This document shows, piece after piece, positions 36,746 to 44,583 of a stretch of 64,000 nt of DNA (position 1 is its first letter; the number at the start of each line of letters is the position of its first letter). This DNA comes from Thermobacillus xylanilyticus (GTDB lineage Bacteria; Bacillota; Bacilli; Paenibacillales; Paenibacillaceae), in NCBI RefSeq assembly GCF_907165215.1, contig NZ_CAJRAY010000001.1, positions 1-64,000 of the forward strand. The letters run 5' to 3'. The translations under genes were made by a program, and so were the position numbers. Below the pieces are notes generated by a model. It ran no database searches. It was given only the letters and a program-made list of their open reading frames with translations, and was not told the origin of the DNA.

Positions 36746-37858
36746 ATGTCCGAACACAGCAGCACCCCGAATCAAGATAACGAACCTGCCGCCGGCATCG
36801 AGATCGGCATCAGCACCTTCCTCGAAGCGACGCCCGACCCGGAGACGGGCGAGCGGATCAGCCATGCGGAACGACTGCGCCGCGCGGTGGAAGAAATCGT
36901 CGTTGCCGATCAGGCCGGCCTTGACGTCTATGGCGTCGGCGAGCACCACCGGCCCGACTACGCCTGCTCCGCGCCGGCCGTCGTGCTGGCGGCCGCCGCG
37001 CCGCTGACGAAGCGGATCCGGCTCACGAGCGCGGTCACCGTCCTGTCCTCGGACGACCCGGTCCGCGTCTATCAGCAATTTGCCACGCTGGACGGCATTT
37101 CGAACGGCCGGGCGGAAATCATGGCGGGCCGCGGCTCGTTCATCGAATCGTTCCCGCTCTTCGGCTGCAAGCTGGAAGACTACGACGAGCTGTTCAACGA
37201 GAAGCTGGAACTCTTGCTTGAAGTGTGCCGGAACGAGATCGTGACGTGGCGCGGCGGACACCGGCCCGCGATCGACGGCCGCGGCGTCTATCCGCGCGCC
37301 GTGCAGAACCCGCTGCCCGTCTGGATCGCGACCGGAGGCAATCCGGAATCGGCCGTCCGGGCCGGCATGCTCGGCCTGCCCGTCTGCTTCGCGATCATCG
37401 GCGGCATGCCGGAGCGGTTCGCGCCGCTCGTCGAGCTGTACAAGCGCGCGGCCGTGCAGGCCGGCCACGATGTGTCGAAGCTGCAGATCGCGACGCATTC
37501 GCACGGCTTCGTCGCGGACACGACCGAGGAAGCGGCCGAGAAATTCTATCTGCCGACGCAGGCGCAGATGAACCAGATCGGCCGGGAACGGGGATGGCCG
37601 CCGTACACCCGCGAGACCTACGACGCGGCGCGCAGCCTGCGGGGCGCGCTCTACGTCGGCGACCCCGAATATGTCGCGGAGAAAATCGTCCTGCTTCACC
37701 GGAACCTCGGCGTCACCCGGTTCTTCCTCCACGTCAACGTCGGCACGATGCCGCACAAGGACGTGCTGCGCGCGATCGAGCTGCTCGGCACACGCGTGGC
37801 GCCGATCGTGCGGAAGGAGCTGGCGCGCGGGACGGGACGCGCGGGGGATGCGGAGTGA
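36746..37858 (+). CDS. LLM class flavin-dependent oxidoreductase
   Basis: Luciferase-like monooxygenase of 370 aa using reduced FMN or F420-type flavin. Features: N-terminal strand [53 protein letters not shown], the phosphate-binding [19 protein letters not shown], and [19 protein letters not shown]. These match the 'luciferase family group 1' oxidoreductases. ATG 36746 follows AAGGAGGCGAACTAC. It is apparently single, with its own promoter, and is followed by an aldo/keto reductase on the same strand. Substrate unknown. Confidence 0.9.
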   Translation: MSEHSSTPNQDNEPAAGIEIGISTFLEATPDPETGERISHAERLRRAVEEIVVADQAGLDVYGVGEHHRPDYACSAPAVVLAAAAPLTKRIRLTSAVTVLSSDDPVRVYQQFATLDGISNGRAEIMAGRGSFIESFPLFGCKLEDYDELFNEKLELLLEVCRNEIVTWRGGHRPAIDGRGVYPRAVQNPLPVWIATGGNPESAVRAGMLGLPVCFAIIGGMPERFAPLVELYKRAAVQAGHDVSKLQIATHSHGFVADTTEEAAEKFYLPTQAQMNQIGRERGWPPYTRETYDAARSLRGALYVGDPEYVAEKIVLLHRNLGVTRFFLHVNVGTMPHKDVLRAIELLGTRVAPIVRKELARGTGRAGDAE

Positions 37859-37874
37859 CGAGCCAATCTTTGGC

Positions 37875-37903
37875 TTGATTGCGCGCCCTTGATATGCCAC
37901 AAT
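37875..37903 (+). promoter_or_regulatory. predicted promoter of the aldo/keto reductase gene
   Basis: TTGATT, 17-bp spacer, CACAAT, 95 bp upstream of the start. Confidence 0.4.
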
Positions 37904-37997
37904 CATCGTGAACACGCATTCACAGCGTCGCAGCCCGCCCTGCGGCGCGTTCGATTCAACACCTTATCGCCGATCACAAGGAGGCTATCCATCCATC

Positions 37998-38915
37998 ATG
38001 CGTACCATTCAACTCGGCACCAGCACGCTTCAAGTGCCCGTCGTCGCCGTCGGCTGCATGCGCATCAACCGGCTGAGCAAGCCGGAAGCGGAGAAATTCA
38101 TCCGCACGGCGCTCGAAGAAGGCGCGAATTTCTTCGACCATGCGGACATCTACGGAGGCGGCGCCTGCGAGGCGATTTTCGCGGACGCCATCGGCATGAA
38201 CGCCGAAATCCGCTCGTCCATGATCCTGCAGTCGAAGGTCGGCATCCGCAAGGGGATGTTCGACTTCTCGAAGGAACATATCCTGTCGTCCGTCGACGGC
38301 ATCTTGAAGCGGCTGCGGACGGACTACCTGGACGTGCTGCTGCTCCACCGTCCGGACGCGCTCGTCGAGCCGGAGGAAGTGGCGGAGGCGTTCGATCAGC
38401 TGCACAGCTCCGGCAAAGTGCGCTGGTTCGGCGTCTCGAACCAGAAGCCGATGCAGATCGAGCTCTTGAAGCGCTATGTGCGCCAGCCGATCGTCGCGAA
38501 CCAGCTGCAGCTCAGCATCACGAACGCGACGATGATCTCGAACGGCATCAACGTCAACATGGAAAACGACTCCGCGATCGACCGCGACGGCAGCGTGCTC
38601 GACTACTGCCGCCTGCACGATATCACGATTCAGCCGTGGTCGCCGTTCCAGTACGGGTTCTTCGAGGGCGTCTTCCTCGACAACCCGAAGTTCCCGGAGC
38701 TGAACAAGAAGATCGACGAGATCGCGGCGAATCACGGCGTCTCGAACACGACGATCGCGATCGCGTGGCTGCTCCGCCATCCGGCGAAGATGCAGCCCGT
38801 GACCGGCACGATGAACATCGACCGCCTGCGCGACTGCTGCAAGGCGAGCGAAGTGCATCTGTCCCGCGAAGAGTGGTACGAGATCTACCGTGCCGCCGGC
38901 AACATTCTGCCGTAA
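37998..38915 (+). CDS. aldo/keto reductase, YdhF-like
   Basis: NADPH-dependent oxidoreductase of 305 aa with a TIM-barrel fold. The catalytic tetrad is readable: Asp in NFFDHADIYGGG, Tyr five residues later, Lys in ILQSKVGI and His in DVLLLHRPD. The C-terminal TGTMNIDRLRDCCKA binds the cofactor. Members of the YdhF group act on carbonyl compounds of unknown physiological identity. ATG 37998 is preceded by AAGGAGG at 13 bp; an in-frame upstream codon at 37908 gives a non-homologous extension. A strong terminator follows. Confidence 0.92.
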   Translation: MRTIQLGTSTLQVPVVAVGCMRINRLSKPEAEKFIRTALEEGANFFDHADIYGGGACEAIFADAIGMNAEIRSSMILQSKVGIRKGMFDFSKEHILSSVDGILKRLRTDYLDVLLLHRPDALVEPEEVAEAFDQLHSSGKVRWFGVSNQKPMQIELLKRYVRQPIVANQLQLSITNATMISNGINVNMENDSAIDRDGSVLDYCRLHDITIQPWSPFQYGFFEGVFLDNPKFPELNKKIDEIAANHGVSNTTIAIAWLLRHPAKMQPVTGTMNIDRLRDCCKASEVHLSREEWYEIYRAAGNILP

Positions 38916-38924
38916 ATGCGAAAC

Positions 38925-38967
38925 GGCCGCCAAGGATGTCAGGTCCTTGCCGGCCTTTCTTTTTTCT
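38925..38967 (+). terminator. terminator after the aldo/keto reductase gene
   Basis: GGCCGCCAAGGA pairs with TCCTTGCCGGCC (one mismatch), 7-base loop, then TTTCTTTTTT. Confidence 0.88.
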
Positions 38968-38988
38968 TGTCGGGCCTCATTCCTGCTC

Positions 38989-39660
38989 TTATGCCGATGC
39001 AACCAATTCCGCCAGCTTGCGCGCCGCCGACTCGCCGGACTGCGGATTCTGGCCCGTCACCAGCTTCCCGTCGACTTCGACGTGATCGGCCCATTTCTCC
39101 GCGGGGATGAACTCCGCGCCCGCCTGCCGCAGCCGGTCCTCGAGCAGGAACGGCATCGCCTGATCGAGCTTCACGGCGCGCTCTTCCTCGTTCGTGAACG
39201 CCGTCACCCGCCGGCCTTTCACCAGATGCGTGCCGTCGGACAGCCTCACGTCGACGAGTCCGGCCGGACCGTGGCAGACCGCGCCGACCGGACGATCCGA
39301 TTCGATGAGCGTCCGGATGAGCGACTGCAGCTTCACGCTGCCCGGCAGGTCGAACATCGTCCCGTGTCCCCCCGGCAGGAAAAGGGCGTCGAACCCGTCC
39401 GCGCTCACCGCGTCAATCGGCACCGTATCGTCGAGCACCCGGATCGCCTCCGCCCATTTGGCTTCCGCCTCCGCCGTCAGGCTGCGCGGATCGATCGGCG
39501 CTTTGCCGCCTTTGATGCTTGCAACCGTAATCTTGAACCCGGACGCGCGGAACACTTCATACGGCTCGGCGAACTCGGACAGCCAGATCCCCGTCCGTTC
39601 GCCCGTCGGCATTTCGCCGTGGCTCGTCACCACCATGAGCATATGTCGTTGGGCCACCAT
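38989..39660 (-). CDS. DJ-1/PfpI family protein (class I glutamine amidotransferase-like)
   Basis: Cytoplasmic protein of 223 aa related to Hsp31/HchA-type chaperone-glyoxalases and YDR533C-like proteins. The nucleophile Cys sits in the elbow GAVCHGPAGL; ALFLPGGHGTMFDLPG provides the conserved Gly/His region; the N-terminus MLMVVTSHGEMPTGERTGIWLSE carries the family Glu. Glyoxal or methylglyoxal detoxification is a likely but unproven role. ATG 39660 follows AGAGGGATGG. Divergent from a LysR gene with interlocking promoters, so it is probably that regulator's target. Confidence 0.88.
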   Translation of the reverse strand: MVAQRHMLMVVTSHGEMPTGERTGIWLSEFAEPYEVFRASGFKITVASIKGGKAPIDPRSLTAEAEAKWAEAIRVLDDTVPIDAVSADGFDALFLPGGHGTMFDLPGSVKLQSLIRTLIESDRPVGAVCHGPAGLVDVRLSDGTHLVKGRRVTAFTNEEERAVKLDQAMPFLLEDRLRQAGAEFIPAEKWADHVEVDGKLVTGQNPQSGESAARKLAELVASA

Positions 39661-39711
39661 CCATCCCTCTTTCCACCATGGAATATGCATGCAGCCGGCT
39701 GCCACGCTTTC

Positions 39712-39740
39712 AGTGTATGCCATCGGCTGCTATAATCCAA
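39712..39740 (-). promoter_or_regulatory. predicted promoter of the DJ-1/PfpI gene
   Basis: On the minus strand TTGGAT, 17 bp, TACACT. Its -35 overlaps the -10 of the divergent LysR gene. Confidence 0.45.
39728..39736 (+). promoter_or_regulatory. extended -10 of the lysR promoter
   Basis: TGCTATAAT, an extended -10 element, 39 bp before the LysR start. Confidence 0.5.
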
Positions 39741-39774
39741 ATAAAGAAAAATGCATGGTGGTATTAAAATTTTT

Positions 39775-40650
39775 ATGGCCGACTTCGAATGGTTCCGTTC
39801 CTTCGTCGCAATCTACCGCCACGGCTCCGTCTCCGCCGCCGCGGCGTCCCGGTACATGACCCAGCCGGCGCTCAGCCAGCATCTCGCCGCGCTCGAGGCC
39901 GAGATCGGGGAGCCGCTGTTCCGCCGGACGCCCCGCCGCATGGTGCCGACCGAGCGCGCGAAGCAGCTCTACGCGCAGATCGCGCCGGCCGTCGACCGCC
40001 TGGAACGGGTGGACGACGCCTTCAAGCTGCCGGGACGGGCGCCCGTCCTCCGTCTCGGCGGACCGTCCGAGTTCATGCACGAGCGGATCATCCCCGCGCT
40101 GCCGGACTCGCCGTACCGGCTGATTATCACGTTCGGCGAGACGCGCCCGCTGCTGCGCCTTCTGCAGGACGGCGAGCTCGACCTGCTCGTGGCCACGCAG
40201 CATGTGGCGACGACCGGGCTTGTCTTCTCCCGGCTCGCCGTCGAGACGTTCCTGCCGGTCGGCGCCCGGCCGCTCGACGTGCCGCGCGGCGCGGGCAGAG
40301 AAGCGATCCGGGCCGCGCTTGAGAAGGAGCGTTGGATCAGCTACGGCTCCGACCTGCCGATGATCCGCCGCTACTGGATGCAGGCATTCGGCGTCCGCTG
40401 CGCGATTCTGCCGGACTGCGTCGTCCCCGACTTGCGGGTCATCAAGACGATGGTGCTGCGCGGGTTCGGCGTCAGCGTGCTGCCGGATTACCTGATCCGC
40501 GATGAGCTCAAGGCGGGACGCCTCCACGTGCTGCATGAGCCGGATACACCGGCCGTGAACGAGCTGTGGCTCGTCCGGCGGTCGGCGGACAGCGGCGATG
40601 AGCGGCTCTCGGCCTTCGCCGACGCGCTCGCCGCGGCTGCCGCCCGCTGA
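39775..40650 (+). CDS. LysR family transcriptional regulator
   Basis: A 291-aa regulator with N-terminal winged HTH (FEWFRSFVAIYRHGSVSAAA, TQPALSQHLAALEAEIGEPL) and a periplasmic-binding-like effector domain (from about residue 90; LRLGGPSEFMHERIIPAL, ELDLLVATQ, GFGVSVLPDYL). ATG 39775 gives the standard LysR N-terminus; an ATG eight codons upstream is possible. No strong Shine-Dalgarno precedes either (GGTGG is 13 bp from 39775). Divergent from the DJ-1/PfpI gene, its probable target. Confidence 0.92.
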   Translation: MADFEWFRSFVAIYRHGSVSAAAASRYMTQPALSQHLAALEAEIGEPLFRRTPRRMVPTERAKQLYAQIAPAVDRLERVDDAFKLPGRAPVLRLGGPSEFMHERIIPALPDSPYRLIITFGETRPLLRLLQDGELDLLVATQHVATTGLVFSRLAVETFLPVGARPLDVPRGAGREAIRAALEKERWISYGSDLPMIRRYWMQAFGVRCAILPDCVVPDLRVIKTMVLRGFGVSVLPDYLIRDELKAGRLHVLHEPDTPAVNELWLVRRSADSGDERLSAFADALAAAAAR

Positions 40651-40677
40651 GGAAATATCTAGCAGCAATCGCGAAGG

Positions 40678-40705
40678 TTGTGAAAATTGTCGAAATTGAT
40701 ATAAT
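40678..40705 (+). promoter_or_regulatory. promoter of the DUF3800 gene
   Basis: TTGTGA, 16-bp spacer, perfect TATAAT, 39 bp before the start; AGGAG lies 9 bp before the ATG. The promoter is intact although the gene is out of frame. Confidence 0.6.
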
Positions 40706-40744
40706 CAGATCAGTAAATACATTATTTAACAGGAGACGTCGCTA

Positions 40745-41514
40745 ATGTACCTGGTTTACGTAGATGAGAGTGGGGATATCGGACTCACAAATTCACCTAC
40801 ACAATTTTTTGTACTGAGTGCATTGGTAGTACATGAGTCACAATGGGAAAACTTGTTGGATGATGTATTACAATTCCGTTCAGATATGCGGAGTTTCTAT
40901 GGTCTTAAATTAAGAGAAGAGATACACGCTGCACACTTCTTTTCGAAGCCTGGCAAGTTGGCACGAATCCCAAAACACGAAAGACTTCAAATTTGTAAAA
41001 AAGCAATTGATTTTCAGGAGAATTTAGGTTACATCCGCTTAGTCAATGTAGTTGTCAGAAAACTTGGGAAACCATCCACATATGATGTTTTTGAAAAAGC
41101 ATGGAGTCGCTTAATTCAAAGAATCGACAATACAATACAATACAATATGGTAACTTTCCAAATGGCCATGGTAGAGACAGAGATAAGGCTATTATCATAC
41201 CAGATCAAACTGACAACAAAAAATTAACGGGTCTGGTTAGAAAAATGAGAAGATATAACCCTGTGCCCAATTTGGGCGCCCCAGGGTATAGAATGCTACA
41301 AACTATCCGAATCATAGAAGATCCTTACTTTAAAGATTCTGCAAATTCCTTTATACACCAATTAGTAGATGTAAATTCCTGCTTTTTGTACCAAATGCAT
41401 CAACCAAATTCCTATATACGTTCCAAAAAGGCGCAAAATTATTTCAGAAGATATAATAGTATCTTATGCAAAGTTGCTTCGCGAACAGATCCAAATGGTA
41501 TAGTTTACGTTTGA
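40745..41514 (+). pseudogene. DUF3800 protein gene, frameshifted at an (ACAAT)4 repeat
   Basis: A DUF3800 family gene of unknown function, starting MYLVYVDESGDIGLTNSPTQ (the YVDESG motif with the conserved Asp and Glu). The first frame ends at 41227 after 160 aa. The second half continues in another frame to 41514 with GNFPNGHGRDR, IIIPDQTDNKKLTGLVRKM, IEDPYFKDSANSF and LCKVASRTDPNGIVYV, all typical of the family. The switch falls in four tandem copies of ACAAT (41127-41146). Deleting one copy restores a single 254-aa frame (IDNTIQYGNFPNG). Base composition is far from that of the neighbours (22 G+C in bases 40801-40860), which points to recent acquisition. It may be a pseudogene or a phase-variable gene in its OFF state. 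Confidence 0.85.
41127..41146 (+). repeat. pentanucleotide tandem repeat (ACAAT)4
   Basis: Four exact copies of ACAAT inside the DUF3800 gene. With three or six copies the reading frame is open; with four or five it is closed. Confidence 0.95.
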
Positions 41515-41526
41515 ATAGGCAAAAAT

Positions 41527-41665
41527 AAAAGGCCCGTAAGGGCCGGGTGGAGCCTACTACCAAGTCTGGCTTGGGTTCAGTTCCAATTTCATTGTATTCA
41601 GATATTGACAAAATGTCAAAAAGAAATTACATTGTTGGCCACCAAATTGTGGCCTTTATTATTTG
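41527..41665 (+). ncRNA. candidate structured RNA downstream of the DUF3800 gene
   Basis: No coding frame is evident between the DUF3800 stop and the next gene, but successive hairpins are: GGCCC-GTAA-GGGCC (41531-41544, a GNRA tetraloop); CCAAG-TCTGG-CTTGG (41560-41574) extended outward by GAGC/GTTC pairing; TTGACA-AAA-TGTCAA (41605-41619); and GGCCAC-CAAATT-GTGGCC (41637-41654) followed by TTTATTATTT, which looks like an intrinsic terminator. Candidate structured RNAs associated with DUF3800 genes have, as I recall, been reported from comparative genomics; whether this one belongs to a known class cannot be decided here. It could also be only the 3' untranslated region. Confidence 0.55.
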
Positions 41666-41687
41666 TTACTGCCATATACACTTGGCA

Positions 41688-41696
41688 TGCTATGAT
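41688..41696 (+). promoter_or_regulatory. extended -10 of the rlmA-like gene
   Basis: TGCTATGAT (TG-N-TATGAT) 22 bp before the start codon, located at the right end of the AT-rich island. Confidence 0.4.
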
Positions 41697-41717
41697 GGGA
41701 CCGGGAGGCTTCCAATC

Positions 41718-42596
41718 ATGACCGCTTACCATTCCGCACAGAACGGCCCGGAGGCGGCCGTTGCCGCGCTGCTCCGCTGCCCGGTCTGCGGACAGACCGT
41801 CCGGCTGGACCGCCGGAGCATCGTCTGCCCGGCCCGCCACACGTTCGACCTGTCGAAGCACGGATACATCAATCTGCTGACGCGCCCGGCGCGCGCGAAA
41901 TATGACAAGCGGCTGTTCCAATCCCGCAGGGCGGTGCTGCTCGGCGGACTGTACGATCCGCTCCATGAACTTGCGGCGGCGAAGATCCTGCAATCTTGCG
42001 GCGGCAAGTCCCCTATCCTCCTGCTCGACGCGGGCTCCGGGGAAGGCTCGCATCTGGCCCGCATCCGCGGCAAGATCGCGGCGGAAACGGGGCATGCTAT
42101 TCGGGGTGTGGGCATCGACCTCGCGAAGGAAGGCGTGGAAATGGCTGCGCGATCGTATCCGGAGCTGCTCTGGTGCGTCGGGGATCTGGCCCGCAGTCCG
42201 CTGGGCGCCGGCTGTTTCGACGCCGTCCTCAACATCCTCTCTCCTGCCAACTATGAGGAGTTCAGCCGGCTGCTGGCGCCCGGCGGCATCGTATTGAAGG
42301 TAATCCCCGAACCCGATTACCTTATCGAACTCAGGCGGCTGCTGCAGCCGGATGCGGATCGGCCGGTCACCGCCGGCAGCCGGGCGAAGGCGCATTTCCG
42401 GGAACGGTTCGCACGGGTCGACGAGGACCGGCTCCGCTGCCGCGTCCGGCTGGACCGGCCGCTGCTGCCGCACCTCGCCGCGATGACGCCGCTGAGCTGG
42501 CAGGCCGGCGAAGAGGCCCTGCAGCGCATTGCCGAGCTGGACCAGCTCGAGGTGACGATCGATCTGGCCGTGCTCATCGGCCGCAAAGCCGATTGA
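41718..42596 (+). CDS. 23S rRNA (guanine-N1)-methyltransferase, RlmA-like
   Basis: SAM-dependent RNA methyltransferase of 292 aa resembling RlmA(I)/RlmA(II), which methylate G745 or G748 of 23S rRNA. An N-terminal zinc ribbon (LRCPVCGQ, IVCPARHTFD) is followed by KHGYINLL, a long-spaced RLFQSRRAVLLGGLYDPL, the SAM site LLDAGSGEGSHLARI, GVGIDLAKEGVEMAAR and FDAVLNILSPANYEEFSRLL. ATG 41718 follows GGGAGGCTTCC. Which guanine is modified cannot be told; RlmA(II) homologues can give tylosin-type macrolide resistance. It starts immediately after the AT-rich island. Confidence 0.88.
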   Translation: MTAYHSAQNGPEAAVAALLRCPVCGQTVRLDRRSIVCPARHTFDLSKHGYINLLTRPARAKYDKRLFQSRRAVLLGGLYDPLHELAAAKILQSCGGKSPILLLDAGSGEGSHLARIRGKIAAETGHAIRGVGIDLAKEGVEMAARSYPELLWCVGDLARSPLGAGCFDAVLNILSPANYEEFSRLLAPGGIVLKVIPEPDYLIELRRLLQPDADRPVTAGSRAKAHFRERFARVDEDRLRCRVRLDRPLLPHLAAMTPLSWQAGEEALQRIAELDQLEVTIDLAVLIGRKAD

Positions 42597-42723
42597 ACTG
42601 CGCGGCTCCGGCTGAACCGTGCATAGCACATGCCCCCTCCTCGCGCAGTGATGCCGGTCACAACGGACGATGTCCAACATTTGCTACCATGAAATCAAAC
42701 GAAGAGCGAGGAGGCATACCGGT

Positions 42724-43482
42724 ATGAAACTGTCCGGCAAAGTCGCCATCGTCACCGGCGCGGCATCCGGCATGGGCAAAGCCATCGCCGAACGGTTCGC
42801 GCAGGAAGGCGCCAAAGTCGTCGCATCCGATCTCAATGCCGAAGGCGTGCAGGCCGTGGTCCGGGGCATCGAAGCGAAAGGCGGCACGGCCATCGCCGCG
42901 GCGGCCAACGTCGCCAAGGAAGAAGACGTGCGGAACCTCGTCGATACGGCCGTTTCGACGTACGGCACCGTCGACATCCTGATCAACAACGCCGGCATCA
43001 TGGACAACTTCGTCCCGGCGGCGGAAATCACCGACGAGCTGTGGGAACGCGTCTTCGCGGTGAATACGACCGGTCCGATGCGGACAACCCGCAAAGTGCT
43101 GCCGATCTTCATCGAGAAGAAGAGCGGCGCCATCGTCAACATCGCCTCGATCGGCGGCCTGCAAGGTTCCCGGGCGGGCGCGGCCTACACCGCTTCGAAG
43201 CACGCCGTCATCGGCTTTACGAAGAACGTCGGCTTCCAGTACGCCGAATACGGCATCCGCTGCAACGCGATCGCGCCGGGCGGCGTGAACACGAACATCG
43301 GCACGACGATGAACAACCCGAGCCAATTCGGCATGGGCAAGGCCATGTCCGGCGCAAGCAACAACCCGCGCGCGGGCGAGCCGGAAGAGATCGCGGCCGT
43401 CGCGCTGTTCCTCGCTTCGGACGACGCAAGCTTCGTGAACGGCGCGGTCGTGACGGCCGACGCGGGCTGGACCGCATACTGA
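42724..43482 (+). CDS. short-chain dehydrogenase/reductase
   Basis: Classical NAD(P)-dependent SDR of 252 aa. Cofactor motif TGAASGMGKAIAERF near the N-terminus, DLNA at the end of strand 2, NNAG motif (INNAGIMDN), and the catalytic Ser-Tyr-Lys set in NIASIGGLQGSRAGAAYTAS followed by K. The C-terminus LASDDASFVNGAVVTADAGWTAY is the usual SDR end. It resembles 3-oxoacyl-ACP reductase/glucose dehydrogenase-like members, but the substrate is not determined. ATG 42724 follows GAGGAGGCATACC. Single gene with a convergent neighbour and a shared terminator. Confidence 0.93.
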   Translation: MKLSGKVAIVTGAASGMGKAIAERFAQEGAKVVASDLNAEGVQAVVRGIEAKGGTAIAAAANVAKEEDVRNLVDTAVSTYGTVDILINNAGIMDNFVPAAEITDELWERVFAVNTTGPMRTTRKVLPIFIEKKSGAIVNIASIGGLQGSRAGAAYTASKHAVIGFTKNVGFQYAEYGIRCNAIAPGGVNTNIGTTMNNPSQFGMGKAMSGASNNPRAGEPEEIAAVALFLASDDASFVNGAVVTADAGWTAY

Positions 43483-43526
43483 TCCAGGATTGGCTCCACT
43501 CCCCTTCCCATCGAAACCATCGAAAC

Positions 43527-43557
43527 GCGAAATGGAACCGCTCAGGTTCCATTTCGC
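43527..43557. terminator. bidirectional hairpin between the SDR and acetyltransferase genes
   Basis: A perfect 13-bp stem (GCGAAATGGAACC) with a 5-base loop, followed by CGTTTC on the plus strand, between convergent genes. Confidence 0.75.
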
Positions 43558-43561
43558 CGTT

Positions 43562-44365
43562 TCACCGGTTCTCCGCCATCCATTGCGCGGCGAAGTCCAC
43601 CGCCTCCTTCATGTCGAAAAGCCGGCATTCCGCCTGTCCGACCGTCCCTTTCCGCACGGAAATGCTGCCTTCCATCTCCCTGCCGATCCGGTTGAAATCA
43701 TCCGCGTCGTAGGCATAGTCTTCGAACCACCGCCACACCCGCTCGCCGTTTTCCCGGATCGCCGCCCCCATCCGCTTGACCGGCATCGAAGGGAGCCGGG
43801 TTTCGGCCAGATGAAAGCTGGTGCAGGCATGGTAGCCGACGCCGAGCAGCAGCACCTTCGCCCGCATGCCGTACATTTTGCCGAGCGGCGAGGGCATGCC
43901 GAACTGCGGGGTGAGCGGATGTTCCGACACGATCGCATCCGCATGCCGCCCGTTCGCGCAGAACGACACCTGGGGATGGCCGGACCGCTTCGTCCCCGGA
44001 TACGTGCGGAACAACTCGGCGATCCGCCCCATCCCGCGCGTCGGCGTCACATCCGGATCGAACGCGGGCCACTCCCGGTAAATGATTTCGTGCCAGTCCG
44101 CCGGCACCGGGGGATTCTGCCATTCGGCCGGATCGCTCCAGTCGCCGGTTTGCGCCGGCATGACCAGCGTCCCCTCCCCGCCGACCGCGCGGAGCAGCGC
44201 ATCCACGACCGCCTGCGGTCCGCCGCACACCCAGCCGATGCTCGACAGCGACGAATGGACAAGCAACACATCCCCGTCTTCGACCCCGAGCCGCCGGAGA
44301 TCGCGCACCATCCTTCCGGTCGTCACCGGTTCGGCCGTCCGGGCGACGACATCCTTCTCGCTCAT
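43562..44365 (-). CDS. aminoglycoside N(3)-acetyltransferase family protein
   Basis: Acetyl-CoA-dependent transferase of 267 aa, similar to Bacillus YokD and the AAC(3) family. Landmarks: LLVHSSLSSIGWVCGGPQAV, GTLVMPAQTGDWSDPAEWQ, TRGMGRIAELFRTYPGTKRS-type motif, HPQVSFCANG, SPLGKMYGMRAKVLLLGVGY and CTSFHLAE. Chromosomal members often act poorly or not at all on aminoglycosides, so resistance should not be assumed. ATG 44365 follows GGGAGGGATCGGC; TATAAT on this strand lies at 44446-44451. It is divergent from the Fur-controlled iron transporter. Confidence 0.9.
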   Translation of the reverse strand: MSEKDVVARTAEPVTTGRMVRDLRRLGVEDGDVLLVHSSLSSIGWVCGGPQAVVDALLRAVGGEGTLVMPAQTGDWSDPAEWQNPPVPADWHEIIYREWPAFDPDVTPTRGMGRIAELFRTYPGTKRSGHPQVSFCANGRHADAIVSEHPLTPQFGMPSPLGKMYGMRAKVLLLGVGYHACTSFHLAETRLPSMPVKRMGAAIRENGERVWRWFEDYAYDADDFNRIGREMEGSISVRKGTVGQAECRLFDMKEAVDFAAQWMAENR

Positions 44366-44478
44366 GCCGATCCCTCCCGTACCTATGTGCATATCCGTTC
44401 GCCGCAGCCGGGTCCATCCCCTTCCCGTCCGCCGCGGAAACCTTGATTATAGTGGAAAAATTCGCCACCGGAATGTCA

Positions 44479-44507
44479 TTGACAACCTTTCTTCCGGCCG
44501 CTATCAT
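44479..44507 (+). promoter_or_regulatory. promoter of the siderophore ABC operon
   Basis: Perfect -35 TTGACA, 17-bp spacer, TATCAT. The Fur box begins 14 bp downstream, over the expected transcription start. Confidence 0.8.
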
Positions 44508-44521
44508 CATATTGTCGAAAC

Positions 44522-44536
44522 TGATAATCATTATCA
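44522..44536. promoter_or_regulatory. Fur box (perfect 7-1-7 repeat)
   Basis: TGATAATCATTATCA is an exact match to the Bacillus 7-1-7 Fur consensus TGATAATNATTATCA. It predicts iron repression of the downstream transporter. Confidence 0.92.
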
Positions 44537-44583
44537 TTTCGTCAAACCATCAACATACATAGCAAGTTGAGGAGTGGAGCATC

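Noticed and set aside
41101-41514. Independent small gene starting at the ATG at 41101
   Set aside because: Its sequence is the missing C-terminal half of the DUF3800 protein; the first codons overlap the upstream half and no ribosome binding site precedes it.
41547-41717. Upstream in-frame extension of the rlmA-like gene
   Set aside because: It would run through the structured RNA and its terminator and adds residues unlike the family; ATG 41718 has a good ribosome binding site.
40651-41717. Insertion sequence or transposon remnant
   Set aside because: No transposase fragment, terminal inverted repeat or target duplication could be found by eye despite the foreign base composition.
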